From Candidatus Pedobacter colombiensis (GTDB lineage Bacteria; Bacteroidota; Bacteroidia; Sphingobacteriales; Sphingobacteriaceae), in contig CP119313.1 in the NCBI GenBank assembly GCA_029202485.1, forward strand, positions 1,674,001 through 1,738,000: DNA of 64,000 nt, in the 5' to 3' direction. Below, one piece after another: positions 23,962 to 34,121 of the stretch (positions are counted from its first letter, which is position 1; each line of letters begins with the position of its first letter). The position numbers were made by a program, and so were the translations under genes. The notes below the pieces were generated by a model. It saw only the letters and a program-made list of their open reading frames with translations, did no database searches and was not told the DNA's origin.

Positions 23962-25602
23962 ATGACAACAAATACATTTTATAAAAAAACAATGGTGCTG
24001 TTCGCGGTGCTGCTGTTTGCGATTGTGGCTTGTAAAAAGGAAGATCCCAATAAGGGACTGGAGCCACCTCGTTTGTTTAGACCATTGGGCATATCTGTTA
24101 AAACAAGCCAAACTACGGCTAAAGTGACCTGGTCGGCACCGGTACTGAGTGTAAATCTTAAGTTGGCTTATCTGACCGAGTTTTCTCAGGATTCCTTATT
24201 TGCTTCCTCAGAATTTGCGATAAAAACAGATACGATAGGCGTTACGGTAACGGATGAAAAACTGGCCGTGCGGAAAAAGTATTATGTTCGGGTAAAGGCC
24301 CTGGCGACAGCAAATCAACCTGATTCTCAATGGCAGGTGAGTGGTTCTTTCTCAATTACGGGAGAGCAGCTTTTTTTACCACTACGAGAGTTGGAAATTA
24401 TGGAAAATCAGGTTACCCTTCGCTGGAAAGATACCGTTGGATTGGATAAGATTACCCTGACTCCAGGTAGCGGTACAGCAACGTCCATTACCCTTACGCC
24501 GACAGAATCGATGGCCGGTAAGAAGGTGATTACAGGTCTGAAAACGGGAACTGAGTACAGTGCAGAAATATTTATGGGTACAAAAAGTAAAGGACTGCTT
24601 AAGTTTTCGACCCTGAGTGCAACTGTTTATTCGGTAGTTTTAGATCCGGGAGCAGATCTGGTAGCGGCAATTAATGCAGCAAGCAATAATGCTGTTATTG
24701 GGCTTAATCCCGGCACTTATAGTGCGGGCTCGTCAGTATTCACCCTATTACAAAAGTCGGTTACCTTAAAATCCACCTCTGGTAATCCAAATGATACTAA
24801 GGTGAATTTTAAAGAATTTACATTGAAAGGTACAGGGGCAGGAATTTCATTGGATGGCATTGAATTAGACGGCACAGCATCAGGCTCCTTGTATTTTATC
24901 AATCCTACAGGCGTGGCAGCAGATAACGAAAAAGCGAACTTCGCCAATGTAAAAATTAACAACTGTATCATTCATGGAGCTACCACAAGTTTCCTACGGG
25001 CAAATAGGGGTACGGCCGCAGGAGATTATACCATGGACCAGATTACAGTGAAAAATTCTACGGTCTATGATATTGGTTCTACACTGGGCTATATCTGTTT
25101 CCACCTGGATAAATTGCAGTTTAATGCGTTGACAGTGACAAAATCGACCTTTTATAACATCGGACAAGCATTTTTAAGCTGCTCTACCGTAATTCCTGGC
25201 ACTCCACCTGTCATTACAGTAGACTATTGTACTTTTAATTATTTCGGAGCCAACGGGCGCTATGTCTTTATGGATGCGAATGCAAATCCGGTAAGATTCT
25301 CTATGACCAATAGCATTATTGCCAATGTACCAAGGCTGACAGCTACGGTGAACAATGTGACCATCAGGGCAAGTGCTGCAACTTCTACGATCGTGTTTAG
25401 CTACAATAACACTTTTAATTTTACCAATGGAACCGGAACTACATTGGTTCAGCCGACGGCAAATACCTCTCAGGCCAATAACCTGTTCATCGCTTTGGGA
25501 TGGACAGCAACCCAGACTGAGTTTACACTTCCTTTAGTTTCACCATTAAGAACTGCAAGTAGTACCGGATCACCTATAGGTGATCCTAGATGGACCTATT
25601 AA
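23962..25602 (+). CDS. DUF4957/DUF5123 surface lipoprotein of a pectin locus
   Basis: A 546-residue lipoprotein from the ATG at 23962, with lipobox LLFAIVACKK. Two fibronectin-III-like domains (about residues 30-205) precede a right-handed beta-helix made of DUF4957 (about 220-360) and a C-terminal DUF5123 (about 420-545). Such proteins are found in pectin-degrading loci beside pectate lyases or GH28. They probably bind pectin at the cell surface; no catalytic residues are evident. The frame is open upstream into the susD end, but the ATG at 23962 with its signal peptide 8 bp after the susD stop is the natural start. Confidence 0.85.
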   Translation: MTTNTFYKKTMVLFAVLLFAIVACKKEDPNKGLEPPRLFRPLGISVKTSQTTAKVTWSAPVLSVNLKLAYLTEFSQDSLFASSEFAIKTDTIGVTVTDEKLAVRKKYYVRVKALATANQPDSQWQVSGSFSITGEQLFLPLRELEIMENQVTLRWKDTVGLDKITLTPGSGTATSITLTPTESMAGKKVITGLKTGTEYSAEIFMGTKSKGLLKFSTLSATVYSVVLDPGADLVAAINAASNNAVIGLNPGTYSAGSSVFTLLQKSVTLKSTSGNPNDTKVNFKEFTLKGTGAGISLDGIELDGTASGSLYFINPTGVAADNEKANFANVKINNCIIHGATTSFLRANRGTAAGDYTMDQITVKNSTVYDIGSTLGYICFHLDKLQFNALTVTKSTFYNIGQAFLSCSTVIPGTPPVITVDYCTFNYFGANGRYVFMDANANPVRFSMTNSIIANVPRLTATVNNVTIRASAATSTIVFSYNNTFNFTNGTGTTLVQPTANTSQANNLFIALGWTATQTEFTLPLVSPLRTASSTGSPIGDPRWTY

Positions 25603-25627
25603 AATGTAATAAACAAATTATATACTC

Positions 25628-27289
25628 ATGAAAATTGACAAAAAACTGCTGGCGGTTTTATTATTGGGAATGATGGTGTCGGGCAACACAGCGGTTGCAC
25701 AGTCAAAGTCCTATTCATGGCAAAATCTGCCTCAGTCTAAGCTTCCGGATTTCCCCCGGGATACTTTTAACATTGTAAACTACGGTGCCAAACCTGATGG
25801 GATTACTTTAAATACAAAAAGCATTAATCAGGCAATTCAGGCCTGTAGCAAAAAAGGAGGGGGCGTAGTCCTCATTCCTCAGGGCGTATGGCTTACAGGG
25901 CCAATTGTACTGCAAAATAATGTCAATCTGCATGTCTCGAATGCTGCCCTGGTTCAATTTACAGGTGATAAAAGTCAGTATGAATTGGTAGAAGGAAATT
26001 TCGAAGGGCAAAAGGCCATTAGAAATCAATCTCCAATATCCGGCATTGATCTTACCAATATTGCGATTACCGGTAATGGGATTTTTGATGGACGTGGAGA
26101 AGTCTGGCGACATGTGAAAAAAGATAAATTAACCGAAGGTGAATGGAAATCCTTAGTCGCTTCCGGTGGACTTATCGGTGCAGATGCCAAAACCTGGTAT
26201 CCATCAATAGGGTACCTGAATGGAGAAAAGGCTGTTGCAGATGGTACATTACCCCATAGTGGCCTGGCAAAGGACATGATGCCATATAAAGACTTTTTTA
26301 GACCGAATATGTTGGTGCTTACCAATTGTAAAAAGGTACTGATCAAAGATGCGACATTTCAAAACTCTCCTGCCTGGGGGATACACCCGGTTTTTTGTGA
26401 AAACCTGACCATAGATGGTGTTAAAGTAAGAAGCTTACCAAGTGCTCAAAATGGTGATGGCATTGATATCGAATCCTCTTCCTTCGTTACCATTCAGAAC
26501 AATATATTGGATTGTGGTGATGATGGAATTTGTATCAAATCAGGCAAGGATGAAGAAGGACGGCGTCGGGCAAAGCCTGCTCAGTACATTGTAATTAGAA
26601 ACAATACAGTTTACCGTGCACATGGCGGATTTGTGATTGGTAGTGAGATGTCTGGTGGTGTTCACGATATCTTTGTCACCGATTGCAATTTTATCGGTAC
26701 CGATATTGGTCTAAGGTTTAAGACAGCGCGAGGGCGTGGTGGCATTGTGGAGAATATCCACATCCGTAATATTGGTATGCAGAACGTGGTAAATGATGCG
26801 ATTTTGTTTGATATGTACTATTTCGCGAAAATCCCATCACTAAATGAAACAGCAGGTAAGGCTGTTGCTCCGCCGGTAGATGAAGGAACGCCGCAGTTTC
26901 GTAACTTTTTCATCAAAAACATAGTGTGTGACGGAGCTGAGCGTGCGATATTGATAAGAGGATTGCCGGAAATGAGCGTTAAAAATATCTTTTTAGAAGA
27001 CATTACCATCAAATCGCGTAAAGGTGCCGACATCATCAAAGCCGAAAATATTACTTTACAGAATGTGGTATTACAATGCGACAGTTCTTCACCTTTAATT
27101 TACATAGAAAATAGTCAAAATCTATCGTTTAGGGGACTGAATGCGATCAAAGCACCTGAGGTATTTTTTAGTGTGAACGGTAACCAATCCAAAGACATCA
27201 GTGTTGAAAAAACAGCTATTTCCAGTGCCAGTACCCAGGCAGTATTTAAGTTTGGTGCAGAAAAATCAATGCTCGAGATCCGTCATTAA
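25628..27289 (+). CDS. GH28 polygalacturonase-like glycoside hydrolase
   Basis: A 553-residue secreted GH28 enzyme that hydrolyses alpha-1,4-galacturonosyl or related linkages by inversion. The signal peptide ends in GNTAVAQ. The family core begins VNYGAKPDGITLNTKSIN. Catalytic aspartates lie in QNGDGIDIES (Asp277) and CGDDGICIKSG, and GGFVIGSEMSGGV and RFKTARGRGGIVENI complete the active-site signature. It stands 25 bp after the DUF5123 gene. Given the neighbouring xylosidase-like GH3, an exo- or xylogalacturonan-type activity is possible; the exact linkage is inferred. Confidence 0.94.
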   Translation: MKIDKKLLAVLLLGMMVSGNTAVAQSKSYSWQNLPQSKLPDFPRDTFNIVNYGAKPDGITLNTKSINQAIQACSKKGGGVVLIPQGVWLTGPIVLQNNVNLHVSNAALVQFTGDKSQYELVEGNFEGQKAIRNQSPISGIDLTNIAITGNGIFDGRGEVWRHVKKDKLTEGEWKSLVASGGLIGADAKTWYPSIGYLNGEKAVADGTLPHSGLAKDMMPYKDFFRPNMLVLTNCKKVLIKDATFQNSPAWGIHPVFCENLTIDGVKVRSLPSAQNGDGIDIESSSFVTIQNNILDCGDDGICIKSGKDEEGRRRAKPAQYIVIRNNTVYRAHGGFVIGSEMSGGVHDIFVTDCNFIGTDIGLRFKTARGRGGIVENIHIRNIGMQNVVNDAILFDMYYFAKIPSLNETAGKAVAPPVDEGTPQFRNFFIKNIVCDGAERAILIRGLPEMSVKNIFLEDITIKSRKGADIIKAENITLQNVVLQCDSSSPLIYIENSQNLSFRGLNAIKAPEVFFSVNGNQSKDISVEKTAISSASTQAVFKFGAEKSMLEIRH

Positions 27290-27356
27290 TTAATGGAGCA
27301 TATGTATAGTCTTGTTATTATATTAGCTTTATTAGATAGTAACCTGGAATCATAAA

Positions 27357-30300
27357 ATGATAAAAAGAAGATTTACAGTGGGTGGAAAGTTAATATGGAT
27401 GCTATTGCTAATAGTAATGGTTGGAAAGTCCATGGCCCAAGCCCCTGTAAAGATCGAACGTTATTCTACAGAAGATGGTTTGTCGCATGACATCATCACT
27501 TGTATGTTTAAGGATAAACAGGGATACATGTGGTTTGGAACCTGGAATGGAATTAACCGTTTTGATGGGCATACTTTTACCTCATTTACTTCTATGCCGG
27601 GTGATATGTCGCAGATTGGCAATGATCGGGTCGACCAGATTTTTGAAGATGCTGCAAACCATCTTTGGATCAAATCTTACGATGGAGAAGTGTATCGATT
27701 TGACAAAGGGAAAGAACAATTTACATCAGTGTCGGCCATACTGGGTTTGAAAGAAAAGATCTTGTTTGACCGCATCCTTTCTTGTGAAGATGGTATGCTT
27801 TGGGTAAGCACCATAAACCATGGCCTTTTGTTGATCACAGATGTCAGCTTAGATCATTCCGGTTATCGCATTTTTTCCAGTTCTAGTCTCAATGATGCTT
27901 ATCTTCCTTCAGATCAAACCAACTTTTTTTTCAGGAGCAACAAAAATACATATTGGGTAGGTACAGCTAAAGGGCTTGTCCGACTCTCTAAAAATGCTGC
28001 GGGGGTATTTACATCCAAACAATTAAACCTGGGAAAAAATGCGGTGGAAGAATTCACTGCTGTTACTGCAAGTGACGGGAAGTTGTATTTCGGAACTTCG
28101 AAAGGAGATTTGATTGTCTTCGATGCAAAATCAGGTAAGTACCAGTGCATGAACATAAGTCATGGACGCCTCAATGCCATGTTGCCGAGCAGAAAAAACG
28201 GTCATATTTACATGACCAGCGGGCTAGGTGAACTGATTAATTTTGATCCTGGTACTTCAATGGTAAGCACTTCGAAATACAATATTCCTGATGCGCTATT
28301 TTCCATTTTTGAGGATAGCAGTGGTCAGCTATGGATAGAGCCTGAAAAACGTGGCATTGTCCGTTATGATGTTAACAAACGTGTTTTTCAGACTTTCGTG
28401 CAAAAGAATGATGCCATTAATGTGATCCCTCATAGTCATTTTAAGGTATTTGAAGATAAAAATGGAACGGTTTGGTCTATTTTAAGAGACGGTGGCTTTG
28501 GCTTTTATGATGAAAAAGCAGGCCGGTTCAGTTATTTTTACAATGAACCGGCCTCACCACAACGACTCATGTCTAATTTGGCTACCGTGGTGTTTTATGA
28601 CCCTGCTGGTGTAATGTGGCTGCATACAGATCAACGTAGACTGGAAAAAATCATCTTTCATCCCAATAACTTTAAGCAACAACTGCTGGTTGATCCCGGG
28701 GTTTTTAAATCTCAGAATGAAGTGCGGGGCTTATTTAGCGATAGCAAGAATAGACTTTGGGTGGGGGCAAAGAGTGGCTTGCTCTATATCTATGAAAATG
28801 AGAAATTGGCAAATGTCACTTTCGAGCATCTGCCAAAGGGCGGCTTGGGTATGGTATATGCGATATTTCAGGCTAAAGATGGCACGATATGGATGGGGAC
28901 AAAAGACAATGGATTATACAGCGCTGAGCCCTTAGACGATCAACAAACACATTATCGCTTATCACATTATATGCACAATCAGGCCGACAACACTTCAATC
29001 AGCAGCAACCAGGTGTATTCAATTACAGAAGATAATTGGGGCAGAATTTGGGTTGGTACTTTTGATAAGGGACTGAATATGCTTGATGTTGGACAGATTA
29101 AGCCAGTATTCCAAAGGTTTTACGATAAAGCCAATGGTTATCCGGGGCGGTTCCATAAAATCAGGTACCTGACTATTGATGGTCATGGGAGGTTGTGGAT
29201 AGGATCGACTGATGGGTTGGTTATTGGGGAGGCCCTCAAAACTGGCCGAATGAAATTTACAACTTATAGCAAGCAACCTGGTAATATTCAAAGTTTAGGT
29301 AACAATGATATTCAGTATATGCTGAAAGACCATGCCAATAGAATGTGGCTGGCTACTTCGGGTGGTGGACTAAACCTGGCGCTGGAAAAACCGGGCTCGG
29401 ATTCATTGACCTTCAAAGTATACTCCACAAAAAACGGGTTGAGCAATAACTATATGCTGAGCATTGGTGAAGACAAACAGCATCGGCTCTGGATGGCTAC
29501 AAAAAGTAGCTTGACCAGGTTTGATCCTCAAAATGAAAAATTTAACAATTTCAACTCCTACGATGGGGTTCCCAATGATGGTTTTTCTGAGGCTTCCTGT
29601 CAACTTACCCAGGATGGTAAAATGGTTTTTGGCACAACAAGAGGAATGCTCAGCTTTGATCCCGAGCAGGTCAAATATCATCCAATCCACTCAAATATGG
29701 CTTTTACGGGATTGCAGATTAACAATACTGATGTTTCGGTGGGTGCAGGAAGTTTATTGAAACAAAACATCAACAATACGAAGGATCTTGTGCTTAAGTA
29801 CAATCAAAATACGATCAGCATAGATTATACGGTCCTGGATTTTCGCTCCGGTAATCGTCAGCGCTATTTGTATCGCCTAAAAGGTTTTGACAGCACCTGG
29901 CACGATAACAAAAACCAACGTAGGGCAACCTATACCAATTTACCTCCGGGAGAATATGTGTTAGCGGTGAAGAGTCCGGATTCGGATAACTATAGCAGTA
30001 TCCCATCGAAAGAATTAAAAATAACTATCCTTCCACCATTATGGAAAACCTGGTGGGCCTATCTGATTTACTTCTTGTTGTTCTGCATTGCGGTGGAAAT
30101 AACCAGGCGGATTGCCGTTACTTTTTTGCGGTTAAGACAGGGCATAGCAGTAGAACAAAAAATGACAGCGCTCAAGATGGCCTTTTTTACCAATGTTTCT
30201 CATGAACTCCGAACTCCGCTTACCTTAATTCTAAATCCGGTTGATGCGCTGCTTCAAAAGGAAGAACTTTCAAATCAGGGAAAGGAGTATGCTTCTATTG

Positions 30301-31763
30301 TGCGCCGAAATGCCGTTAGGATGGTTCGTTTTGTGAACCAGCTTTTAGACCTGCGGAAAGCACAAAGTGGACAATCTAAGCTGAAGACGAGTCGGATTGA
30401 GCTGATAGGATTCGTTGAGGAGATTGCTGCGGATTTTAAGGAGGCCGCTAAAACGAATCAGATTGAACTGAAAGTTACTGGTGATCGCCCGGTATTTGTC
30501 GAGGTGGATGCCGATAAAATGGAAACGGTGATTTACAACTTGCTGAGCAATTCATTTAAGTTCTCTGATACCGGAAAGCGTATAGAAATCATCATATCAA
30601 AAAGCTATGATGCGATGCATATTGTTGTAAATGATGAAGGAAGTGGCGTAAATGAAGCTGATTTGGAGAATATTTTTCTGCTCTACCACGAAAGTGAGCA
30701 TCCCAATACCCAGCAGCTTAAGGGGACTGGAATTGGACTGGCTTTAGCACGGGAATTGGTTGAATTGCATGGCGGGAAGATTTTCGCATCAAACCGTCAA
30801 CAACGGGGACTGTCGGTAACCATAACTTTGCCCATTGCCAAAACCGATATGCATACCGCTGTAAAAAAGGTAGGGCCACTTATAGCTTTAGAAACTGAGG
30901 TAAGGCAACCTCCTGCTATTGCTGAGGAACAGGCTCAGCAAAGTGACAAGCAATTGGTCTTATTGGTTGAGGATAATGAGGATATGCGGTCGTTTTTATC
31001 TGCCAATTTGGGTGGGACTTATCGGATAAAGACTGCTGTAGATGGTTTGGAGGGGTTTGCTTTGGCTAAGAAAATACAACCGGATCTTATTCTTAGTGAC
31101 ATCATGATGCCAAAAATGGATGGTATAACCATGCTTGATCATTTGAAAAATGACCAGGCGACCAGTCATATCCCTGTGATCTTACTTTCGGCAAAAAGCG
31201 CAGTGGAAAGTCAGGTTGTGGGACTGAGGTATGGGGCTGATTATTACATTAGTAAGCCATTTGACAATGAGCTGTTGTTTGCTGCATTGGCAAACATATT
31301 AGCACAGCGCAAAAGGATCGTTGAGCGACTGGTATCCAAAGAAAAAGTAATTGAATTGGGGCCAGGTCAGATTGTGGTTACTTCCAAAGATGAAGTGTTT
31401 TTACAAAAGGTGATTGCCATTGTAGAGGAACACATGACAGATCCCCAGTTTAATATCGATGCTGTTGCCGAAATGGTGAATATGGCAAGGGCTACTTTCT
31501 TTAAGAAGTTTAAAAGTCTTACCCAACAGGCTCCGGTAGAATTTATCAGGGATATGCGGTTGAAAAGAGCGAAGCAATACCTGGATGCGGGCATGGGGAA
31601 TATAACCGAAATTGCGTATTCGGTTGGGTTCAGCAGCGCGAAGTATTTCAGTACCTGTTTTAGGGTTTATTATGGAATATCGCCTTCTGATTATTTGAAA
31701 ACAACTGATGCGCTGGAAGGGAAAAACGCTAAAACTAAAAACCAAATCGTAAACCTTATATAA
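27357..31763 (+). CDS. Hybrid two-component system sensor-regulator
   Basis: A 1468-residue one-protein regulator of a polysaccharide locus. The order is a signal sequence (GKSMAQ), a double beta-propeller of reg_prop repeats (about residues 30-790, e.g. WVGTAKGLVRL, MWFGTWNGINRF), a Y_Y_Y domain, one membrane helix (about 897-915), and HisKA with phospho-acceptor His949 in SHELRTPLTL. Next come HATPase (about 1060-1160), a REC domain with Asp1248 in LSDIMMP, and an AraC helix-turn-helix at the end (IAYSVGFSSAKYFSTCFR). It would sense oligosaccharide in the periplasm and activate the SusC/D-GH28-GH3 genes. It is complete and not truncated. Confidence 0.95.
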   Translation: MIKRRFTVGGKLIWMLLLIVMVGKSMAQAPVKIERYSTEDGLSHDIITCMFKDKQGYMWFGTWNGINRFDGHTFTSFTSMPGDMSQIGNDRVDQIFEDAANHLWIKSYDGEVYRFDKGKEQFTSVSAILGLKEKILFDRILSCEDGMLWVSTINHGLLLITDVSLDHSGYRIFSSSSLNDAYLPSDQTNFFFRSNKNTYWVGTAKGLVRLSKNAAGVFTSKQLNLGKNAVEEFTAVTASDGKLYFGTSKGDLIVFDAKSGKYQCMNISHGRLNAMLPSRKNGHIYMTSGLGELINFDPGTSMVSTSKYNIPDALFSIFEDSSGQLWIEPEKRGIVRYDVNKRVFQTFVQKNDAINVIPHSHFKVFEDKNGTVWSILRDGGFGFYDEKAGRFSYFYNEPASPQRLMSNLATVVFYDPAGVMWLHTDQRRLEKIIFHPNNFKQQLLVDPGVFKSQNEVRGLFSDSKNRLWVGAKSGLLYIYENEKLANVTFEHLPKGGLGMVYAIFQAKDGTIWMGTKDNGLYSAEPLDDQQTHYRLSHYMHNQADNTSISSNQVYSITEDNWGRIWVGTFDKGLNMLDVGQIKPVFQRFYDKANGYPGRFHKIRYLTIDGHGRLWIGSTDGLVIGEALKTGRMKFTTYSKQPGNIQSLGNNDIQYMLKDHANRMWLATSGGGLNLALEKPGSDSLTFKVYSTKNGLSNNYMLSIGEDKQHRLWMATKSSLTRFDPQNEKFNNFNSYDGVPNDGFSEASCQLTQDGKMVFGTTRGMLSFDPEQVKYHPIHSNMAFTGLQINNTDVSVGAGSLLKQNINNTKDLVLKYNQNTISIDYTVLDFRSGNRQRYLYRLKGFDSTWHDNKNQRRATYTNLPPGEYVLAVKSPDSDNYSSIPSKELKITILPPLWKTWWAYLIYFLLFCIAVEITRRIAVTFLRLRQGIAVEQKMTALKMAFFTNVSHELRTPLTLILNPVDALLQKEELSNQGKEYASIVRRNAVRMVRFVNQLLDLRKAQSGQSKLKTSRIELIGFVEEIAADFKEAAKTNQIELKVTGDRPVFVEVDADKMETVIYNLLSNSFKFSDTGKRIEIIISKSYDAMHIVVNDEGSGVNEADLENIFLLYHESEHPNTQQLKGTGIGLALARELVELHGGKIFASNRQQRGLSVTITLPIAKTDMHTAVKKVGPLIALETEVRQPPAIAEEQAQQSDKQLVLLVEDNEDMRSFLSANLGGTYRIKTAVDGLEGFALAKKIQPDLILSDIMMPKMDGITMLDHLKNDQATSHIPVILLSAKSAVESQVVGLRYGADYYISKPFDNELLFAALANILAQRKRIVERLVSKEKVIELGPGQIVVTSKDEVFLQKVIAIVEEHMTDPQFNIDAVAEMVNMARATFFKKFKSLTQQAPVEFIRDMRLKRAKQYLDAGMGNITEIAYSVGFSSAKYFSTCFRVYYGISPSDYLKTTDALEGKNAKTKNQIVNLI

Positions 31764-31770
31764 ATAGCTA

Positions 31771-33993
31771 ATGAACTTTAAAAAAAATGCTCCTCTGTTA
31801 TTTGTGATGGCTATTGTGCTTTCTTTTTCACAAATGGCCTATAGTCAAAATTATAAATATACTTTTCAGAATCCGCAACTGGGTTTTGAAGAGCGGGTAA
31901 ATGATCTGGTGAGTCGTTTAACGCTTGAAGAAAAAGTTAGTCAGATGCTCAATGCCGCACCGGCAATTCCGAGACTGGAAATTCCTGCTCACGATTGGTG
32001 GAATGAAGTCCTCCATGGCGTTGCCAGAACGCCTTATAAAGTAACCGTATTTCCACAGGCAATTGCAATGGCAGCTACTTTTGATACCAAATCGTTGTTT
32101 GAGATGGCCGATTTTTCTGCATTAGAGGGAAGGGCTGTGTATAACCTTGCAGTAGCAGCCGGAAAGGAAGGCTCAAAATATCAAGGTTTAACTTACTGGA
32201 CGCCTAATATTAATATTTTTCGTGACCCACGTTGGGGAAGAGGTCAGGAGACTTATGGGGAAGATCCATTCTTGACTTCCATGATGGGAGCAGCTTTTGT
32301 AAAGGGGCTTCAGGGGGATGATCCGAAATATTTAAAAGCTGCTGCTTGTGCAAAGCATTTTGCGGTACACAGCGGGCCGGAACCACTTAGGCACGTGTTT
32401 AATGCAGATGCGAGCATGTATGATTTATGGGATACCTATTTACCGGCTTTTAAAAAACTGGTGGTAGATGCTAAAGTTGCGGGGGTAATGTGCGCTTACA
32501 ATGCATTTCAAAATCAACCTTGTTGTGCCAGTGATTTGTTTATGACTGATATTTTAAGAAATCAGTGGAATTTTAAAGGTTATGTAACTTCTGATTGTGG
32601 GGCTATAGATGATTTTTATAAAAAGCACAAAACGCATAAAGATGCCGAATCTGCTGCGGTAGATGCTGTGTTTCATGGTACGGATGTGGACTGTGGAAAG
32701 GAAGCTTATCTTGCGCTGGTGCAAGCGGTAAAAGATGGAAAAATCACCGAGGCGCAGTTGGATGTATCGTTGCATCGTTTATTTATGGTTCGTTTCAAAT
32801 TAGGATTGTTTGATCCGGTTTCGATGGTGAAATATGCACAAACGCCGGCTTCTGTGTTGGAAAGTAAAGCGCATAAAGCACATGCTTTGAAGATGGCACA
32901 AGAATCTATGGTGTTGTTAAAAAATGAGAAGGGGCTTTTGCCGATTCGAAAAGACTTGAAAAAGATCGTTGTCCTGGGGCCGAATGCGGATAATCCAATC
33001 GCTATTCTGGGTAATTATAATGGTAATCCATCGGAACTTTCTACTATACTGGGTGGGATTAAGGAAAAAGTTGGTCGCCAAACTGAGGTGGTTTACGAGA
33101 AGGCTGTTAATTATACCAATAAAAATGTTTTGGGTAATGATGTGCAGACAGATTTTAAAGCTTTGGTGGACAAGTATAAAGATGCGGACCTGTTTGTATT
33201 TGCCGGGGGAATTGCGCCACAGTTGGAAGGTGAGCAAATGAAGGTGAATGAACCTGGTTTTACAGGTGGTGACCGCACGTCTATTTTGCTCCCTGCTGTT
33301 CAAACTGATTTGATGAAGGCTTTAAAAGCCTCGGGTAAACCTATAGTATTTGTAATGATGACCGGCAGTGCAATTGCTATGCCGTGGGAGTCTGAAAACA
33401 TACCTGCTATCCTGAATGCCTGGTATGGGGGACAAGCAGCTGGTCAGGCCGTTGCAGATATTCTATTTGGCGATTATAATCCTTCTGGGCGTTTGCCTGT
33501 TACCTTTTACAAGAGCGATAGCGACCTGCCGGATTTTAATAATTACAGCATGGAAAATCGTACTTACCGTTATTTTAAAAATAAACCGCTTTATGGCTTT
33601 GGGTATGGATTAAGCTATACCAGCTTTGACTATGCCAAGGAAGATGTTCCGGTGAAAGTTGCCCGGGGCAAGGATTTAACGGTTGCTGTACGCATCACCA
33701 ATAAGGGGACATTAGCAGGAGAAGAGGTTGCACAATTGTACGTGATGAATCAAAATCGATCGATAAAAGCACCAATAAAATCCTTAAAAGGTTTTCAAAG
33801 GCTTAGCTTGAAGGCTGGAGAAAGCAAAATTGTTAAATTTGAGCTGAGTCCGGATGATCTTTCTTATGTAGATACGGAGGGTATTAAGCAGCAATTTAAA
33901 GGCGTTTTACAGCTCAGTATCGGCGGAAGTCAACCCGATGAGGCAAATCCAACCAGTGGGAATGTATTAAAGAGCCTGCTTACTATTGAGTAA
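31771..33993 (+). CDS. GH3 beta-xylosidase/beta-glycosidase
   Basis: A 740-residue secreted GH3 enzyme. The signal peptide ends in MAYSQ. Catalytic features include PNINIFRDPRWGRGQETYGEDP, KHFAVHSGPE, and the nucleophile Asp275 in VTSDCGAID. The second domain is followed by a fibronectin-like C-terminal domain (TNKGTLAGEEVAQLYV). The motif style (HDWWNEVLHGVA, RWGRGQETYGE) is that of the beta-xylosidase subgroup. It begins 7 bp after the sensor gene and so belongs to the same operon. A beta-xylosidase acting on xylogalacturonan side chains fits the setting, but beta-glucosidase cannot be excluded. Confidence 0.93.
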   Translation: MNFKKNAPLLFVMAIVLSFSQMAYSQNYKYTFQNPQLGFEERVNDLVSRLTLEEKVSQMLNAAPAIPRLEIPAHDWWNEVLHGVARTPYKVTVFPQAIAMAATFDTKSLFEMADFSALEGRAVYNLAVAAGKEGSKYQGLTYWTPNINIFRDPRWGRGQETYGEDPFLTSMMGAAFVKGLQGDDPKYLKAAACAKHFAVHSGPEPLRHVFNADASMYDLWDTYLPAFKKLVVDAKVAGVMCAYNAFQNQPCCASDLFMTDILRNQWNFKGYVTSDCGAIDDFYKKHKTHKDAESAAVDAVFHGTDVDCGKEAYLALVQAVKDGKITEAQLDVSLHRLFMVRFKLGLFDPVSMVKYAQTPASVLESKAHKAHALKMAQESMVLLKNEKGLLPIRKDLKKIVVLGPNADNPIAILGNYNGNPSELSTILGGIKEKVGRQTEVVYEKAVNYTNKNVLGNDVQTDFKALVDKYKDADLFVFAGGIAPQLEGEQMKVNEPGFTGGDRTSILLPAVQTDLMKALKASGKPIVFVMMTGSAIAMPWESENIPAILNAWYGGQAAGQAVADILFGDYNPSGRLPVTFYKSDSDLPDFNNYSMENRTYRYFKNKPLYGFGYGLSYTSFDYAKEDVPVKVARGKDLTVAVRITNKGTLAGEEVAQLYVMNQNRSIKAPIKSLKGFQRLSLKAGESKIVKFELSPDDLSYVDTEGIKQQFKGVLQLSIGGSQPDEANPTSGNVLKSLLTIE

Positions 33994-34121
33994 GTCAGGC
34001 TAATTTAAGACCTAACTCCAAAAATATGTAGTTAAAAATCCGGCAGGGCTAAGTAAGAATCAAACAATCGAAAGTACCAGATGTTAATGCTATTAGAGCG
34101 TAACTACTTAGCTAACCATTG

